Source: Petrolisthes cinctipes (taxonomy: Eukaryota > Arthropoda > Malacostraca > Decapoda > Porcellanidae). Taken from it: 64,000 nt of DNA. Shown in pieces: positions 42,501 through 53,754 of the stretch. Position numbers and translations under genes: made by a program. Each line of letters opens with the position of its first letter. Position 1 is the stretch's first letter. The notes under the pieces are model-generated. The model was not told the DNA's origin. It ran no database searches and worked only from the letters and a program-made list of their open reading frames with translations. The stretch lies in assembly GCA_033782935.1 (NCBI GenBank), contig JAWQEG010001368.1, positions 186,001 through 250,000 on the forward strand, in the 5' to 3' direction.

Positions 42501-43672
42501 AAAACATGCTCAAAATCGATATTTTGGGTGCCCAAAGTCGATATGTGCATGCATCTTCTGTACCCGTTTATATCTCTAATTCAGACTCAAAACACCCGAA
42601 TATTCGATATTTTTGGGTCCCAAAAGCCATCTGTACATGCATACTACGTGTTAGAGTATTTTCAAAAGACAGGCCTAAAACATGATGTAAATCGATATTT
42701 TAGCTGCCCAAAGTCAATATGTGTATGCATCTTCTGTACCCGTCTATATCCCAAATTCAGGTTCAAAACACTCGAAAATTCGATATTTTTGGGTCCCAGA
42801 AGCAATCTGTACATGCATACTTCTTGCTAGAAAGTTTTCAAGATACAGACCCAAAACATGCTTAAAATCGATATTTTAGGTGCAAAAAGTCGATATGTGC
42901 ATGCATCCCCTGTACCCGGTTATATCGCAAATTCTGGCTCAAAACCCCCGAAAATTCGATATTTTTTGGTCCCAGAAGCGATCTGTACATGCCTACTCAG
43001 TGCTAGAATATTTTCAAATTATACGCCCAAAACATACTAAAAATCGATATTTTGGATGCCAAAGTCGATATGTGCATGCATCTTCTGTACCCGTTTATAT
43101 CTCAAATTCAGGCTCAAAACACCCAAAAAATCGATATTTTTGTGTTCCAGAAGCGATCTGTACATGTCTACACCGTGTTAGAGTATTTTCAAAATGCAGT
43201 CCCAAAACATGCTCAAAATCGATATTTTTCGTGCCCAAAGTCGATATGTGCATGCATCTTCTGTACCCGTTCATATCTCAAATTCAGGCTGAGAACACCC
43301 GAAAATTCGATTTATTTGGGTCCCAGAAGTGATCTGTACGTGTCTACTCCGTGTTAGAGTGTTTTAAAAATACAGGCCCAAAACATGCTCAAAATCGATA
43401 TTTTGGGTGCCCAAAGTCGATATGTGCATGCATCTTCTGTACCCTTTTATATCTCAAATTCAGACTCAAAACACCCGAATATTCGATATTTTTGGGTCCC
43501 AAAAGCCATCTGTACATGCATACTCCGTGTTAGAGTATTTTCAAAAGACAGGCCTAAAACATGATGTAAATCGATATTTTAGCTGCCCAAAGTCAATATG
43601 TGTATGCATCTTCTGTACCCGTCTATATCCCAAATTCAGGTTCAAAACGCTCGAAAATTCCATATTTTTGGG
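34878..43672 (+). repeat. Tandem duplication of a 25-monomer unit (4,397 bp), nearly identical copies
   Basis: Left copy 34,878-39,274, right copy 39,275-43,671, offset 4,397 everywhere tested. Almost every private variant is shared, including TTGTCTTTCAGAAGC, GATATTTTTGGTGCCC, GATATTTTTCGTGCCC, AAATTTCAGGCTCAG, GACAGGCCTAAAACATGATG and TGTACCCTTTTATATC. Differences I located base by base: G35,560/C39,957, G36,372/C40,769, A36,392/C40,789, T37,515/G41,912 and G37,673/T42,070. The junction is bracketed to about ATATTTTTGT near 39,268-39,276. The unit takes in most of the right copy of the 12-mer and the whole nested 5-mer duplication, so it is younger than both. Confidence 0.95.
37560..39274 (+). 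repeat. Nested 5-monomer duplication (880 bp)
   Basis: Within the left 25-mer copy, about 37,560-38,439 is repeated at 38,440-39,274 with offset 879-880. Shared marks are CCCGGTTATATCGC, GATATTTTTTGGTCCC, TTTCAAAATGCAG and GACAGGCCTAAAACATGATG. The second copy is cut by the 25-mer junction. The same pair recurs in the right 25-mer copy (about 41,957-43,671), so the 5-mer event came first. The copies differ at several places, for example TGTCTTTCAG near 37,864 against TGTGTTCCAG near 38,744, and CCTCTGTACCC against CCCCTGTACCC. Confidence 0.88.
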
Positions 43673-44470
43673 TCCCAGAAGCAATCTGTACATGCATGCT
43701 TCTTGCTAGAAAGTTTTCAAGATACAGACCCAAAACATGCTTAAAATCGATATTTTAGGTGCAAAAAGTCGATATGTGCATGCATCTTCTGTACTCGTTT
43801 ATATCTCAAATTCAGGCTCAAAACTCCGAAAATTGGATATTTTTGTGTCCCAGAAGCGATCTGTACATGCATACTCCGTGTTAGAGTGTTTTTAAAATGC
43901 AGGCCCAAAACATGCTGAAAATTGATATTTAGGTGCACAAAGTCAATATGTGTATGCATTCTCTGTACCCGGTTATATCTCAAATTCAGGCTCAAAACAC
44001 CCGAAAATTCAATATTTTTGGGTCCCAGAAGCGATCTGTACATGCCTACTCAGGGCTAGAATGTTTTCAAAATAGAGGCTCAGAACATGCTAAAAATCGA
44101 TATTTTGGGTGCCCAAAGTCGATATGTGCATGCATCTTCTGTACCCGTTTATATTTCAAATTCAGGTTCAAAACACCAGAAAATTCGATATTTTGGGGTC
44201 CCAGAAGCAATCTGTACATGCCTACTCCTTGCTAGAATGTTTTCAAGATACAGACCCAAAACATGCTAAAAATCGATATTTTAAGTGCAAAAAGTCGATA
44301 TGTGCATGCATCTTCTGTACCCGTTTATATCTCAAATTCAGGCTCAAAACACGAAAATCAATATTTTTGGGTCCCAGAAGCGATCTGTACATGCCTACTC
44401 CGTGTTAGAGTATTTTCAAAATACAGGCCCAAAACATGCTCAAAATCGATATTTTAGGTGCCCAAAGTCG

Positions 44471-44484
44471 ATATGTGCATGCAT
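44471..44484. other. 14-nt alternating purine-pyrimidine run with TGCATGCA palindrome (one per monomer)
   Basis: ATATGTGCATGCAT at consensus positions 14-27 alternates purine and pyrimidine without a break and contains the 8-bp palindrome TGCATGCA (44,476-44,483 in this copy). It is preserved in most monomers; in the class beginning GTGCCCAAAGTCAATATG it becomes ATATGTGTATGCAT, which keeps the alternation but loses the full palindrome. Such runs can favour non-B DNA under torsion. Any function is inference. Confidence 0.6.
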
Positions 44485-44517
44485 CTTCTGTACCGGTTTA
44501 TATCTCAAATTCAGGCT

Positions 44518-44605
44518 CAAAACACCCAAAAAATCGATATTTTTGGGTCCCAGAAGCGATCTGTACATGCCTACTCCGTGTTAGAGTATTTTCAAAATAC
44601 AGGCC
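44518..44605 (+). repeat. Half A of the monomer (88-bp subunit)
   Basis: This is consensus positions 61-148, starting at CAAAACACCC and ending at ACAGGCC. It aligns without gaps to the following 88 bases. Shared anchors are CAAAACA at the start, TCGATATTTT about 17 bases in, CCCA near 32, GAT-TGT-CATGC near 41-53 and CAGGC at the end. I count 59 identical positions of 88 between the two consensus halves. The simplest reading is an ancestral 88-bp tandem repeat that became fixed as a dimer and then diverged. Confidence 0.85.
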
Positions 44606-44693
44606 AAAAACATGCTGAAAATCGATATTTTATGTGCCCAAAGTCAATATGCGTATGTATCTTCTGTACAAGTCTATATCCCATATTCAGGTT
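44606..44693 (+). repeat. Half B of the monomer (88-bp subunit)
   Basis: This is consensus positions 149-176 followed by 1-60 of the next monomer, starting at CAAAACATGCT and ending at TTCAGGCT. It is the paralogous partner of half A at an exact 88-bp offset. Half B carries the TGCATGCA palindrome and the ATCGAT (ClaI-type) site. Half A carries TGTACA and ATTCGAT at the matching places. The weakest similarity between the halves is in positions 61-70 of the subunit (4 of 10 by my count), which overlaps the variable part of half A. Confidence 0.85.
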
Positions 44694-47600
44694 CAAAACA
44701 CCAGAAAATTCGATATTTTTGGGTCCCAGAAGCGATCTGTACATGCCTACTCCTTGCTAGAATGTTTTCAAGATACAGACCCAAAACATGCTCAAAATCG
44801 ATATTTTAGGTGCATTAAGTCGATATGTGCATGCATCCTCTGTACCCGGTTATATCCCAAATTCTGGCTCAAAATCTCCGAAAATTCGATATTTTTGGGT
44901 CCCAGTAGCGATCTGTACATGCCTACTCAGTGCTAGAATATTTTCAATTTATACGCCCAAAACATACTAAAAATCGATATTTTGGGTGCCAAAGTCGATA
45001 TGTGCATGCATCTTCTTTACCCGTTTATATCTCAAATTCAGGCTCAAAACACCCAAAAAATCGATATTTTTGTGTCCGAGAAGCGATCTGTACATGTCTA
45101 CACCGTGCTATAGTATTTTCAAAATACAGGCCCAAAACATGCTGAAAATCGATATTTTAGGTGCATAAAGTCGATATGTGCATGCATCTTCTGTACCCGT
45201 TCATATCTCAAATTCAGGCTCAGAACACCCGAAAATTCGATTTATTTGGGTCCCAGAAGCGATCTGTACGTGTCTACTCCGTGTTAGAGTATTTTTAAGA
45301 TACAGGCCTAAAACATGCTGAAAATCGATATTTTAGCTGCCCAAAGTCAATATGTGTATGCATCTTCTGTACCCGTTTATATCTTAAATTCAGGCTCAAA
45401 ACACCCGAAAATTCGATATTTTTGGGTCCCAAAAGCGATCTGTACATGTCTACTCCTTGTTAGAGTATTTTTAAAATACAGGCCCAAAACATACTCAAAA
45501 TCGATATTTTAGGTGCAAAAAGTCGATATGTGCATTCATCTTCTGTACCCGTTTATATCTCAAATTCAGGCTCAAAACACCCGAAAATTCAATATTTTTG
45601 GGTCCCAGAAGCGATCTGTACGTGCATACTCCGTGTTAGAGTGTTTTTAAAATACAGGCCCAAAACATGCTGAAAATCGATATTTTATGTGCCCAAAGTC
45701 AATATGTGTATGCATCTTCTGTACCCGTGTATATCCCTAATTCAGGTTCAAAACACCAGAAAATTTGATATTTTGGGGTCCCAGAAGCAATCTGTACATG
45801 CCTACTCCTTGCTAGAATGTTTTTAAGATACAGACCCAAAACATGCTTAAAATCGATATTTTAGGTGCAAAAAGTCGATATGTGCATGCATCCTCTGAAC
45901 CCGGTTATATCCCAAATTCTGGCTCAAAACCCCCCAAAATTCGATATTTTTGGGTCCCAGAAGCGATCTGTACATGCCTACTCAGTGCTAGAATATTTTC
46001 AAATTATACACCCAAAACATACTAAAAATCGATATTTTGGGTGCCAAAGTCGATATGTGTATGCATCTTCTGTACCCGTTTATATCTCAAATTCAGGCTC
46101 AAAACACCCAAAAAATCGATATTTTTGTGTTCCAGAAGCGATCTGTACGTGTCTACTCCGTGTTAGAGTGTTTTAAAATACGGCCCAAAACATGCTCAAA
46201 ATCGATATTTTAGGTGCAAAAAGTCGATATGTGCATGCATCTTCTGTACTCGTTTATATTCAAATTCAGGCTCAAAACACCCAAATAATCGATATTTTTG
46301 GGTCCCAAAAGCCATCTGTACATGCATACTCCGTGTTAGAGTATTTTCAAAATGCAGGCCCAAAACATGCTGAAAATTGATATTTTAGGTGCCCAAAGTC
46401 AATATGTGTATGCATCTTCTGTACCCGTGTATATCCCTAATTCAGGTTCAAAACACCAGAAAATTCGGTATTTTGGGGTCCCAGAAGCAATCTGTACATG
46501 CCTACTCCTTGCTAAAATGTTTTCAAGATACAGACCCAAAACATGATCAAAATCGATATTTTAAGTGCAAAAAGTCGATATGTGCATGCATCTTCTGTAC
46601 CCGTTTATATCTCAAATTCAGGCTCAAAACTCCGAAAATTAGATATTTTTGGGTCCCTTAAGCAATCTGCACATGCCTACTCAGTGCTAGAATATTTTTA
46701 AAATACAGGCCCAAAACATGCTATAAATCGATATTTTAGGTGTCCAAAGTCGATATATGCATGCATCTTCTGTACCCGTTTATATCTCAAATTCAGGCTC
46801 AAAACACACAAAAAATCGATATTTTTGTGTCCCTTAAGCGATCTGTACATGCATACCCAGTGCTAGAATGTTTTCAAAATATAGGCTCAAAACATGCTAA
46901 AAATCGATATTTTATGTGTCCAAAGTCGATATGTGTATGCTTCTTCTGTACCCGTTTATATCTCAAATTCAGGCTCAAAACACCCGAAAATTCGATATAT
47001 TTGGGTCCCAAAAGCGATCTGTACATGTCTACTCCGTGTTAGAGTATTTCTAAAATACAGGCCCAAAACATACTAAAAATCGATATTTTAGGTGCCCAAA
47101 GTCAATATGTGCATGCATCTTCTGTACCCGTTTATATCTCAAATTCAGGCTCAAAACACCCGAAAATTCAATATTTTTGGGTCCCAGAAGCGATCTGTAC
47201 GTGCATACTCCGTGTTAGAGTGTTTTTAAAATAGAGGCCTAAAACATGCTGTAAATCGATATTTTAGCTGCAAAAAGTCAATATGTGCATGCATCTTCTG
47301 TACCCGTCTATATCCCAAATTCAGGTTCAAAACACTCGAAAATTCGATATTTTTGGGTCCCAGAAGCAATCTGTACATGCCTACTTCTTGATAGAAAGTT
47401 TTCAAGATACAGACCAAAACATGATCAAAATCGATATTTTAGGTGCAAAAAGTCGATTTGTGCATGCATCTTCTGTACCCGTTCATATCTCAAATTCAGG
47501 CTCAGAACACCCGAAAATTCGATTTATTTGGGTCCCAGAAGCGATCTGCACGTGTCTACTCAGTGCTAGAATGTTTTCAAAATATAGGCTCAAAACATGC

Positions 47601-50600
47601 TAAAAATCGATATTTTAGGTGTCCAAAGTCGATATGTGCATGCTTCTTCTGTACCCGTTTATATCTCTAATTCAGGCTCAAAACACCCGAAAATTCGATA
47701 TTTTTGGGTCCCAAAAGCGATCTGTACATATCTACTCCGGGTTAGAGTATTTTTAAAATGCAGGCCCAAAACATACTAAAAATCGATATTTTAGGTGCAA
47801 AAAGTCGATATGTGCATGCATCTTCTGTACCCGTTTATATCTCAAATTCAGGCTCAAAACACTCAAAAAATCAATATTTTTGTGTCCCAGTTGCGATCTG
47901 TACATGCATACTCCGTGTTAGAGTATTTTCAAAATACAGGCCCAAAACATACTCAAAATCGATATTTTGGGTGCCCAAAGTCGATATGTGCATGCATCTT
48001 CTGTACCCGTTTATATCTCAAATTCAGGCTCATAACACCCAAAAAGTCGATATTTTTGGGTTCCTGAAGCGATCTGTACATGCCTACTCCGTGTTAATGT
48101 ATTTTCAAAATAAAGGCCCAAAACATGCTGAAAATCTATATTTTATGTGCCCAAAGTCAATATGTGTATGCATCTTCTGTACCCGTCTACATCCATAATT
48201 CAGGTTCAAAACACCAGAAAATTCGATATTTTTGGGTCCCAGAAGCGATCTGTACATGCCTACTCCTTTGTAGAATGTTTTCAAAATATAGGCTCAAAAC
48301 ATGCTAAAAATCGATATTTTAGGTGTCCAAAGTCGATATGTGCATGCTTCTTCTGTACCCGTTTATATCTCTAATTCAGGCTCAAAACACACAAAAAATC
48401 GATATTTTTGGGTCCCAGAAGCGATCTGTACATGCCTACTCCTTTGTAGAATGTTTTCAAGATACAGACCCAAAACATGCTTAAAATCGATATTTTAGGT
48501 GCAAAAAGTCGATATGTGCATGCATCTTCTGTACCCGTTTATATCTTAAATTGAGGCTCAAAACACCCGAAAATTCGATATTTTTGGGTCCTAAAAGCGA
48601 CCTGTACATGTCTACACCGTGTTAGAGTATTTTTAAAATACAGGCCCAAAACATACTTAAAATCGATATTTTAGGTGCCCAAAGTCGATATGTGCATGCA
48701 TCTTCTAAACCCGTTTATATCTCAAATTCAGGCTCAAAACACCCGAAAATTCAATATTTTTGGGTCCCAGAAGCGATCTGTACGTGCATACTCCGTGTTA
48801 GAGTGTTTTTAAAATACAGGCCCAAAACATGCTGAAAATCGATATTTTATGTGCCCAAAGTCAATATGTGTATGCACCTTCTGTACCCGTGTATATCCCT
48901 AATTCAGGTTCAAAACACCAGAAAATTCGATATTTTGGGGTCCCAGAAGCAATCTGAACATGCCTACTCCTTGCTAGAATGTTTTTAAGATACAGACACA
49001 AAACATGCTCAAAATCGATATTTTAAGTGCAAAAAGTCGATATGTGCATGTATCTTCTGTACCCGTTTATATCTCAAATTCAGGCTCAAAACTTCAAAAA
49101 TTCGATATTTTTAGGTCCCTTAAGCGATCTGCACATGCCTACTCAGTGCTAGAATGTTTTTAAAATACAGGCTCAAAACATGCTCAAAAATGATATTTTA
49201 GGTGTTAAAAGTCGATATGTGCATGCATCTTCTGTACCCGTTTATATCTCAAATTCAGGCTCAAAACACCCAAAAAATCGATATTTTTGTGTCCCAGAAG
49301 CGATCTGTACATGCATACTCCGTGTTAGAGTATTTTCAAAATACAGGCCCAAAACATGCTGAAAATCGATATTTTAGGTGCCCAAAGTCAATATGTGTAT
49401 GCATCTTCTGTACCCATCTATATCCCAAATTCAGGTTCAAAACACCAGAAAATTCGATATTTTTGGGTCCCAGAAGCGACTTGTACATGCCTACTCCTTG
49501 CTAGAATGTTTTCAAGATACAGACCCAAAACATGCTTAAAATCGATATTTTAGGTGCAAAAAGTCGATATGTGCATGAATCCTCTGTACCCGGTTATATC
49601 GCAAATTCTGGCTCAAAACCCCCGAAAATTCGATATTTTTGGGTCCCAGAAGCGATCTGTACATGCCTACTCAGTGCTAGAATATTTTCAAATTATACGC
49701 CCAAAACATACTAAAAATCGATATTTTGGGTGCCAAAGTCGAAATGTGTATGCATCTTCTGTACCCGTTTATATCTCAAATTCAGGCTCAAAACACCCAA
49801 AAAATCGATATTTTTGTGTTCCAGAAGCGATCTGTACATGTCTACACCGTGTTAGAGTATTTTCAAAATGCAGGCCCAAAACATGCTCAAAATCGATATT
49901 TTGGGTGCCCAAAGTCGATATGTGCATGCATCTTCTGTACCCGTTTATATCTCAAATTCAGACTCAAAACACTCGAAAATTCAATATTTTTGGGTCCCAG
50001 AAGCGATCTGTACGTGCATACTCCGTGTTAGAGTGTTTTTAAAATACAGGCCCAAAACATGCTGAAAATCGATATTTTATGTGCCCAAAGTCAATATGTG
50101 TATGCATCTTCTGTACCTGTGTATATCCCTAATTCAGGTTCAAAACACCAGAAAATTCGATATTTTTGGGTCCCAGAAGCAATCTGTACATGCCTACTCC
50201 TTGCTAGAATGTTTTTAAGATACAGACCCAAAACATGCTCAAAATCGATATTTCAAGTGCAAAAAGTCGATATGTGCATGTATCTTCTGTACCCGTTTAT
50301 ATCTCAAATTCAGGCTCAAAACTCCAAAAATTCGATATTTTTAGGTTCCTTTAGCGATCTGCACATGCCTACTCAGTGCTAGAACGTTTTTAAAATACAG
50401 GCTTAAAAACATGCTGAAAAATGATATTTTAGGTGTGAAAAGTCGATATGTGCATGCATCTTCTGTACCCGTTTATATCTCAAATTCAGGCTCAAAACAC
50501 CCAAAAAATCGATATTTTTGTGTCCCAGAAGCGACTTGTACATGCCTACTCCTTGCTAGAATGTTTTCAAGATACAGACCCAAAACATGCTCAAAATCGA

Positions 50601-53319
50601 TATTTTAGGTGCAAAAAGTCGATATGTGCATGCATCCTCTGTACCCGGTTATATCCCAAATTCTGGCTCAAAATCCACGAAAATTCGATATTTTTGGGTC
50701 CCAGAAGCGATCTGTACATGCCTACTCAGTGCTAGAATATTTTCAAATTATACGCCCAAAACATACTAAAAATCGATATTTTGGGTGCCAAAGTCGATAT
50801 GTGTATGCATCTTCTGTACCCGTTTATATCTCCAATTCAGGCTCAAAACACCCAAAAAATCGATATTTTTGTGTTCCAGAAGCGATCTGTACATGTCTAC
50901 ACCGTGTTAGAGTATTTTCAAAATGCAGGCCCAAAACATGCTCAAAATCGATATTTTTGGTGCCCAAAGTCGATAGGTGCATGCATCTTCTGTTCCCGTT
51001 CATATCTCAAATTCAGGCTCAAAACACCCGAAAATTCGATTTATTTGGGTCCCAGAAGTGATCTGTACGTTTCTACTCCGTGTTTGAGTGTTTTAAAAAT
51101 ACAGGCCCAAAACATGCTCAAAATCGATATTTTGGGTGCCCAAAGTCGATATGTGCATGCATCTTCTGTACCCGTTTATATCTCAAATTCAGACTCAAAA
51201 CACCCGAATATTCGATATTTTTGGGTCCCAAAAGCCATCTGTACATGCATACTCCGTGTTAGAGTATTTTCAAAATACAGGCCTAAAACATGATGTAAAT
51301 CGATATTTAACTGCCCAAAGTCAATATCTGTATGCATCTTCTGTACCCGTCTATATCCCAAATTCAGGTTCAAAACTCTCGAAAATTCGATATTTTTGGG
51401 TCCCAGAAGCAACCTGTACATGCATACTTCTTGCTAGAAAGTTTTCAAGATACAGACCCAAAACATGCTCAAAATCGATATTTTAGATGCAAAAAGTCGA
51501 TATGTGCATGCATCTTCTGTACTCGTTTATATCTCAAATTCAGGCTCAAAACTCCGAAACTTCGATATTTTTGTGTCCCAGAAGCGATCTGTACATGCAT
51601 ACTCCGTGTTAGGGTGTTTTTAAAATGCAGGCCCAAAACATGCTGAAAATTGATATTTTAGGTGCCCAAAGTCAATATGTGTATGCATCTTCTGTACCCG
51701 TGTATATCCCTAATTCAGGTTCAAAACACCAGAAAATTCGATATTTTGGGGTCCCAGAAGCAATCTGTACATGCCTACTCCTTGCTAGAATGTTTTCAAG
51801 ATACAGACCCAAAACATGCTCAAAATCGATATTTTAGGTGCAAAAAGTCGATATGTGCATGCATCCTCTGTACCCGGTTATATCCCAAATTCTGGCTCAA
51901 AACCCCCGAAAATTCAATATTTTTGGGTCCCAGTAGCGATCTGTACATGCCTACTCAGTGCTAGAATATTTTCAAATTATACGCCCAAAACATACTAAAA
52001 ATCGATATTTTGGGTGCCAAAGTCGATATGTGCATGCATCTTCTGTACCCGTTTATATCTCAAATTCAGGCTCAAAACACCCAAAAAATCGATATTTTTG
52101 TGTCCCAGAAGCGATCTGTACATGTCTACACCGTGTTTGAGTATTTTCAAAATACAGGCCCAAAACATGCTGAAAAACGATATTTTAGGTGCATAAAGTC
52201 GATATGTGCATGCATCTTCTGTACCCGTTCATATCTCAAATTCAGGCTCAGAACACCCGATAATTCGATTTATTTGGGTCCCAGAAGCGATCTGTACGTG
52301 TCTACTCCATGTTAGAGTATTTTAAAAATACAGGCCCAAAACATGCTCAAAATCGATATTTTGGGTGCCCAAAGTCGATATGTGCATGCATCTTCTGTAC
52401 CCGTTTATATCTCAAATTCATACTCAAAACACCCAAAAAATCGATATTTTTGTGTCCCAGAAGCGATCTGTACATGCCTACTCCGTGTTAAAGTATTTTC
52501 AAAATACAGGCCCAAAACATGCTCAAAATCTATATTTTAGGTGCCCAAAGTCGATATGTGCATGCATCTTCTGTACCCGTTCATATCTCAAATTCAGGCT
52601 CAGAACACCCTAAAATTCGAATTATTTGGGTTCCAGAAGCGATCTCTACGTGTCTACTCAGTGTTAGAGTATTTTAAAAATACAGGCCTAAAACATGCTA
52701 AAAATCGATATTTTAGCTTCCCAAAGTCAATATGTGTATGCATCTTATGTACCCGTCTATATCCCAAATTCAAGTTCAAAACACTCGAAAATTCGATATT
52801 TTTGGGTCCCAGAAGCAATCTTTACATGCCTACTTCTTGCTAGAATGTTTTCAAGATACAGACCCAAAACATGCTCAAAATCGATATTTTAGGTGCAAAA
52901 AGTCGATATGTGCATGCATCTTCTGTACCCAGTTACATCCCATTTTCTGGCTCAGAACACCCGAAAATTCGATATTTTTGGGTCCCAGAAGCGATCTGTA
53001 CATGCCTAATCAGTGCTAGAATATTTTCAAATTATACGCCGAAAACATACTAAAAATCGATATTTTGGGTGCCCAAAGTCGATATGTGCATGCATCTTCT
53101 GTACCCGTTTATATCTCAAATTCAGGCTCAAAACTCCGAAAATTCGATATTTTTGGGTCCCAGAAGCAATCTGCACATGCCTACTCAGTGCTAGAATGTT
53201 TTTTAAAATACAGGCTTAAAACATGCTATAAATCGTTATTTTAGGTGTCCAAAGTCGATATGTGCATGCATCTTCTGTACCCGTTTATATCTCAAATTCA
53301 GGGTCAAAACACCCGAAAA

Positions 53320-53335
53320 TTCGATATTTTCGGGT
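53320..53335 (+). other. CENP-B-box-like variant site
   Basis: TTCGATATTTTCGGGT in this monomer fits the mammalian CENP-B core pattern TTCGNNNNANNCGGGN at 8 of 9 fixed positions (the central A is T). The usual monomer has TTCGATATTTTTGGGT and fits at 7 of 9. A functional box is unlikely because it is seen complete to this degree in only one copy that I noticed, and CENP-B binding is established mainly in mammals. It is recorded as a sequence resemblance only. Confidence 0.3.
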
Positions 53336-53754
53336 CCCAAAAGCGATCTGTACATGCCTACTCCGTGTTAGAGTATTTTTAAAATACAGGCCCAAAACAT
53401 GCTAAAAATCGATATTTTAGGTGCCCAAAGTCGATATGTGCATGCATCATCTGTACCCGTTTATATCTCAAATTCAGGCTCAAAACACCCGAAAATTCAA
53501 TATTTTTGGGTCCCAGAAGCGATCTGTACGTGCACACTCCGTGTTAGAGTGTTTTTAAAATACAGGCCCAAAACATGCTGAAAATCGATATTTTATGTGC
53601 CTAAAGTCAAAATGTGTATGCATCTTCTGTACACGTGTATATCCCTAATTCAGGTTCAAAACACCAGAAAATTCGATTTTTTTGGGTCCCAGAAGCGATC
53701 TGTACATGCCTACTTCTTGTTAGAATGTTTTCAAGATACAGACCCAAAACATGC

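Larger units (their letters stand above)
44458..44633 (+). repeat. Representative near-consensus monomer (176 bp)
   Basis: I use this copy as a reference for monomer phase, with position 1 at GTGCCCAAAG. It is exactly 176 bp, and the next copy begins at 44,634. It differs from my hand consensus at few places, for example CCGG in place of CCCG near position 37, and AAAAAATCG in place of CGAAAATTCG near positions 70-80. In this phase positions 14-27 hold the alternating purine-pyrimidine run, 82-90 the ATATTTTTG block, and 112-135 the most variable stretch (TACTCCGTGTTAGAG, TACTCAGTGCTAGAA or CTACACCGTGCTATAG in different copies). Confidence 0.95.
43673..53754 (+). repeat. About 57 satellite monomers with little recent amplification
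   Basis: The same 176-bp unit continues unbroken, but neighbouring blocks are less alike than elsewhere. A six-monomer relation is visible (about 49,500-49,960 with 50,555-51,015, offset 1,055). The order of variants at about 49,500-51,480 resembles 37,560-39,250, so older higher-order structure is shared over more than 12 kb. Several private indels occur: AACACGAAAATC near 44,350, TTTATATTCAAATTC near 46,254, TTTTAAAATACGGCCC near 46,172 and GGCTTAAAAACATGCTG near 50,400. I see no gene, RNA or inserted element. Confidence 0.88.

Noticed and set aside
44616..44632. AAAATCGATATTTTA as a perfect dyad binding site
   Set aside because: Only the ATCGAT core is palindromic; the flanks are offset by one base, so the arms do not pair symmetrically.
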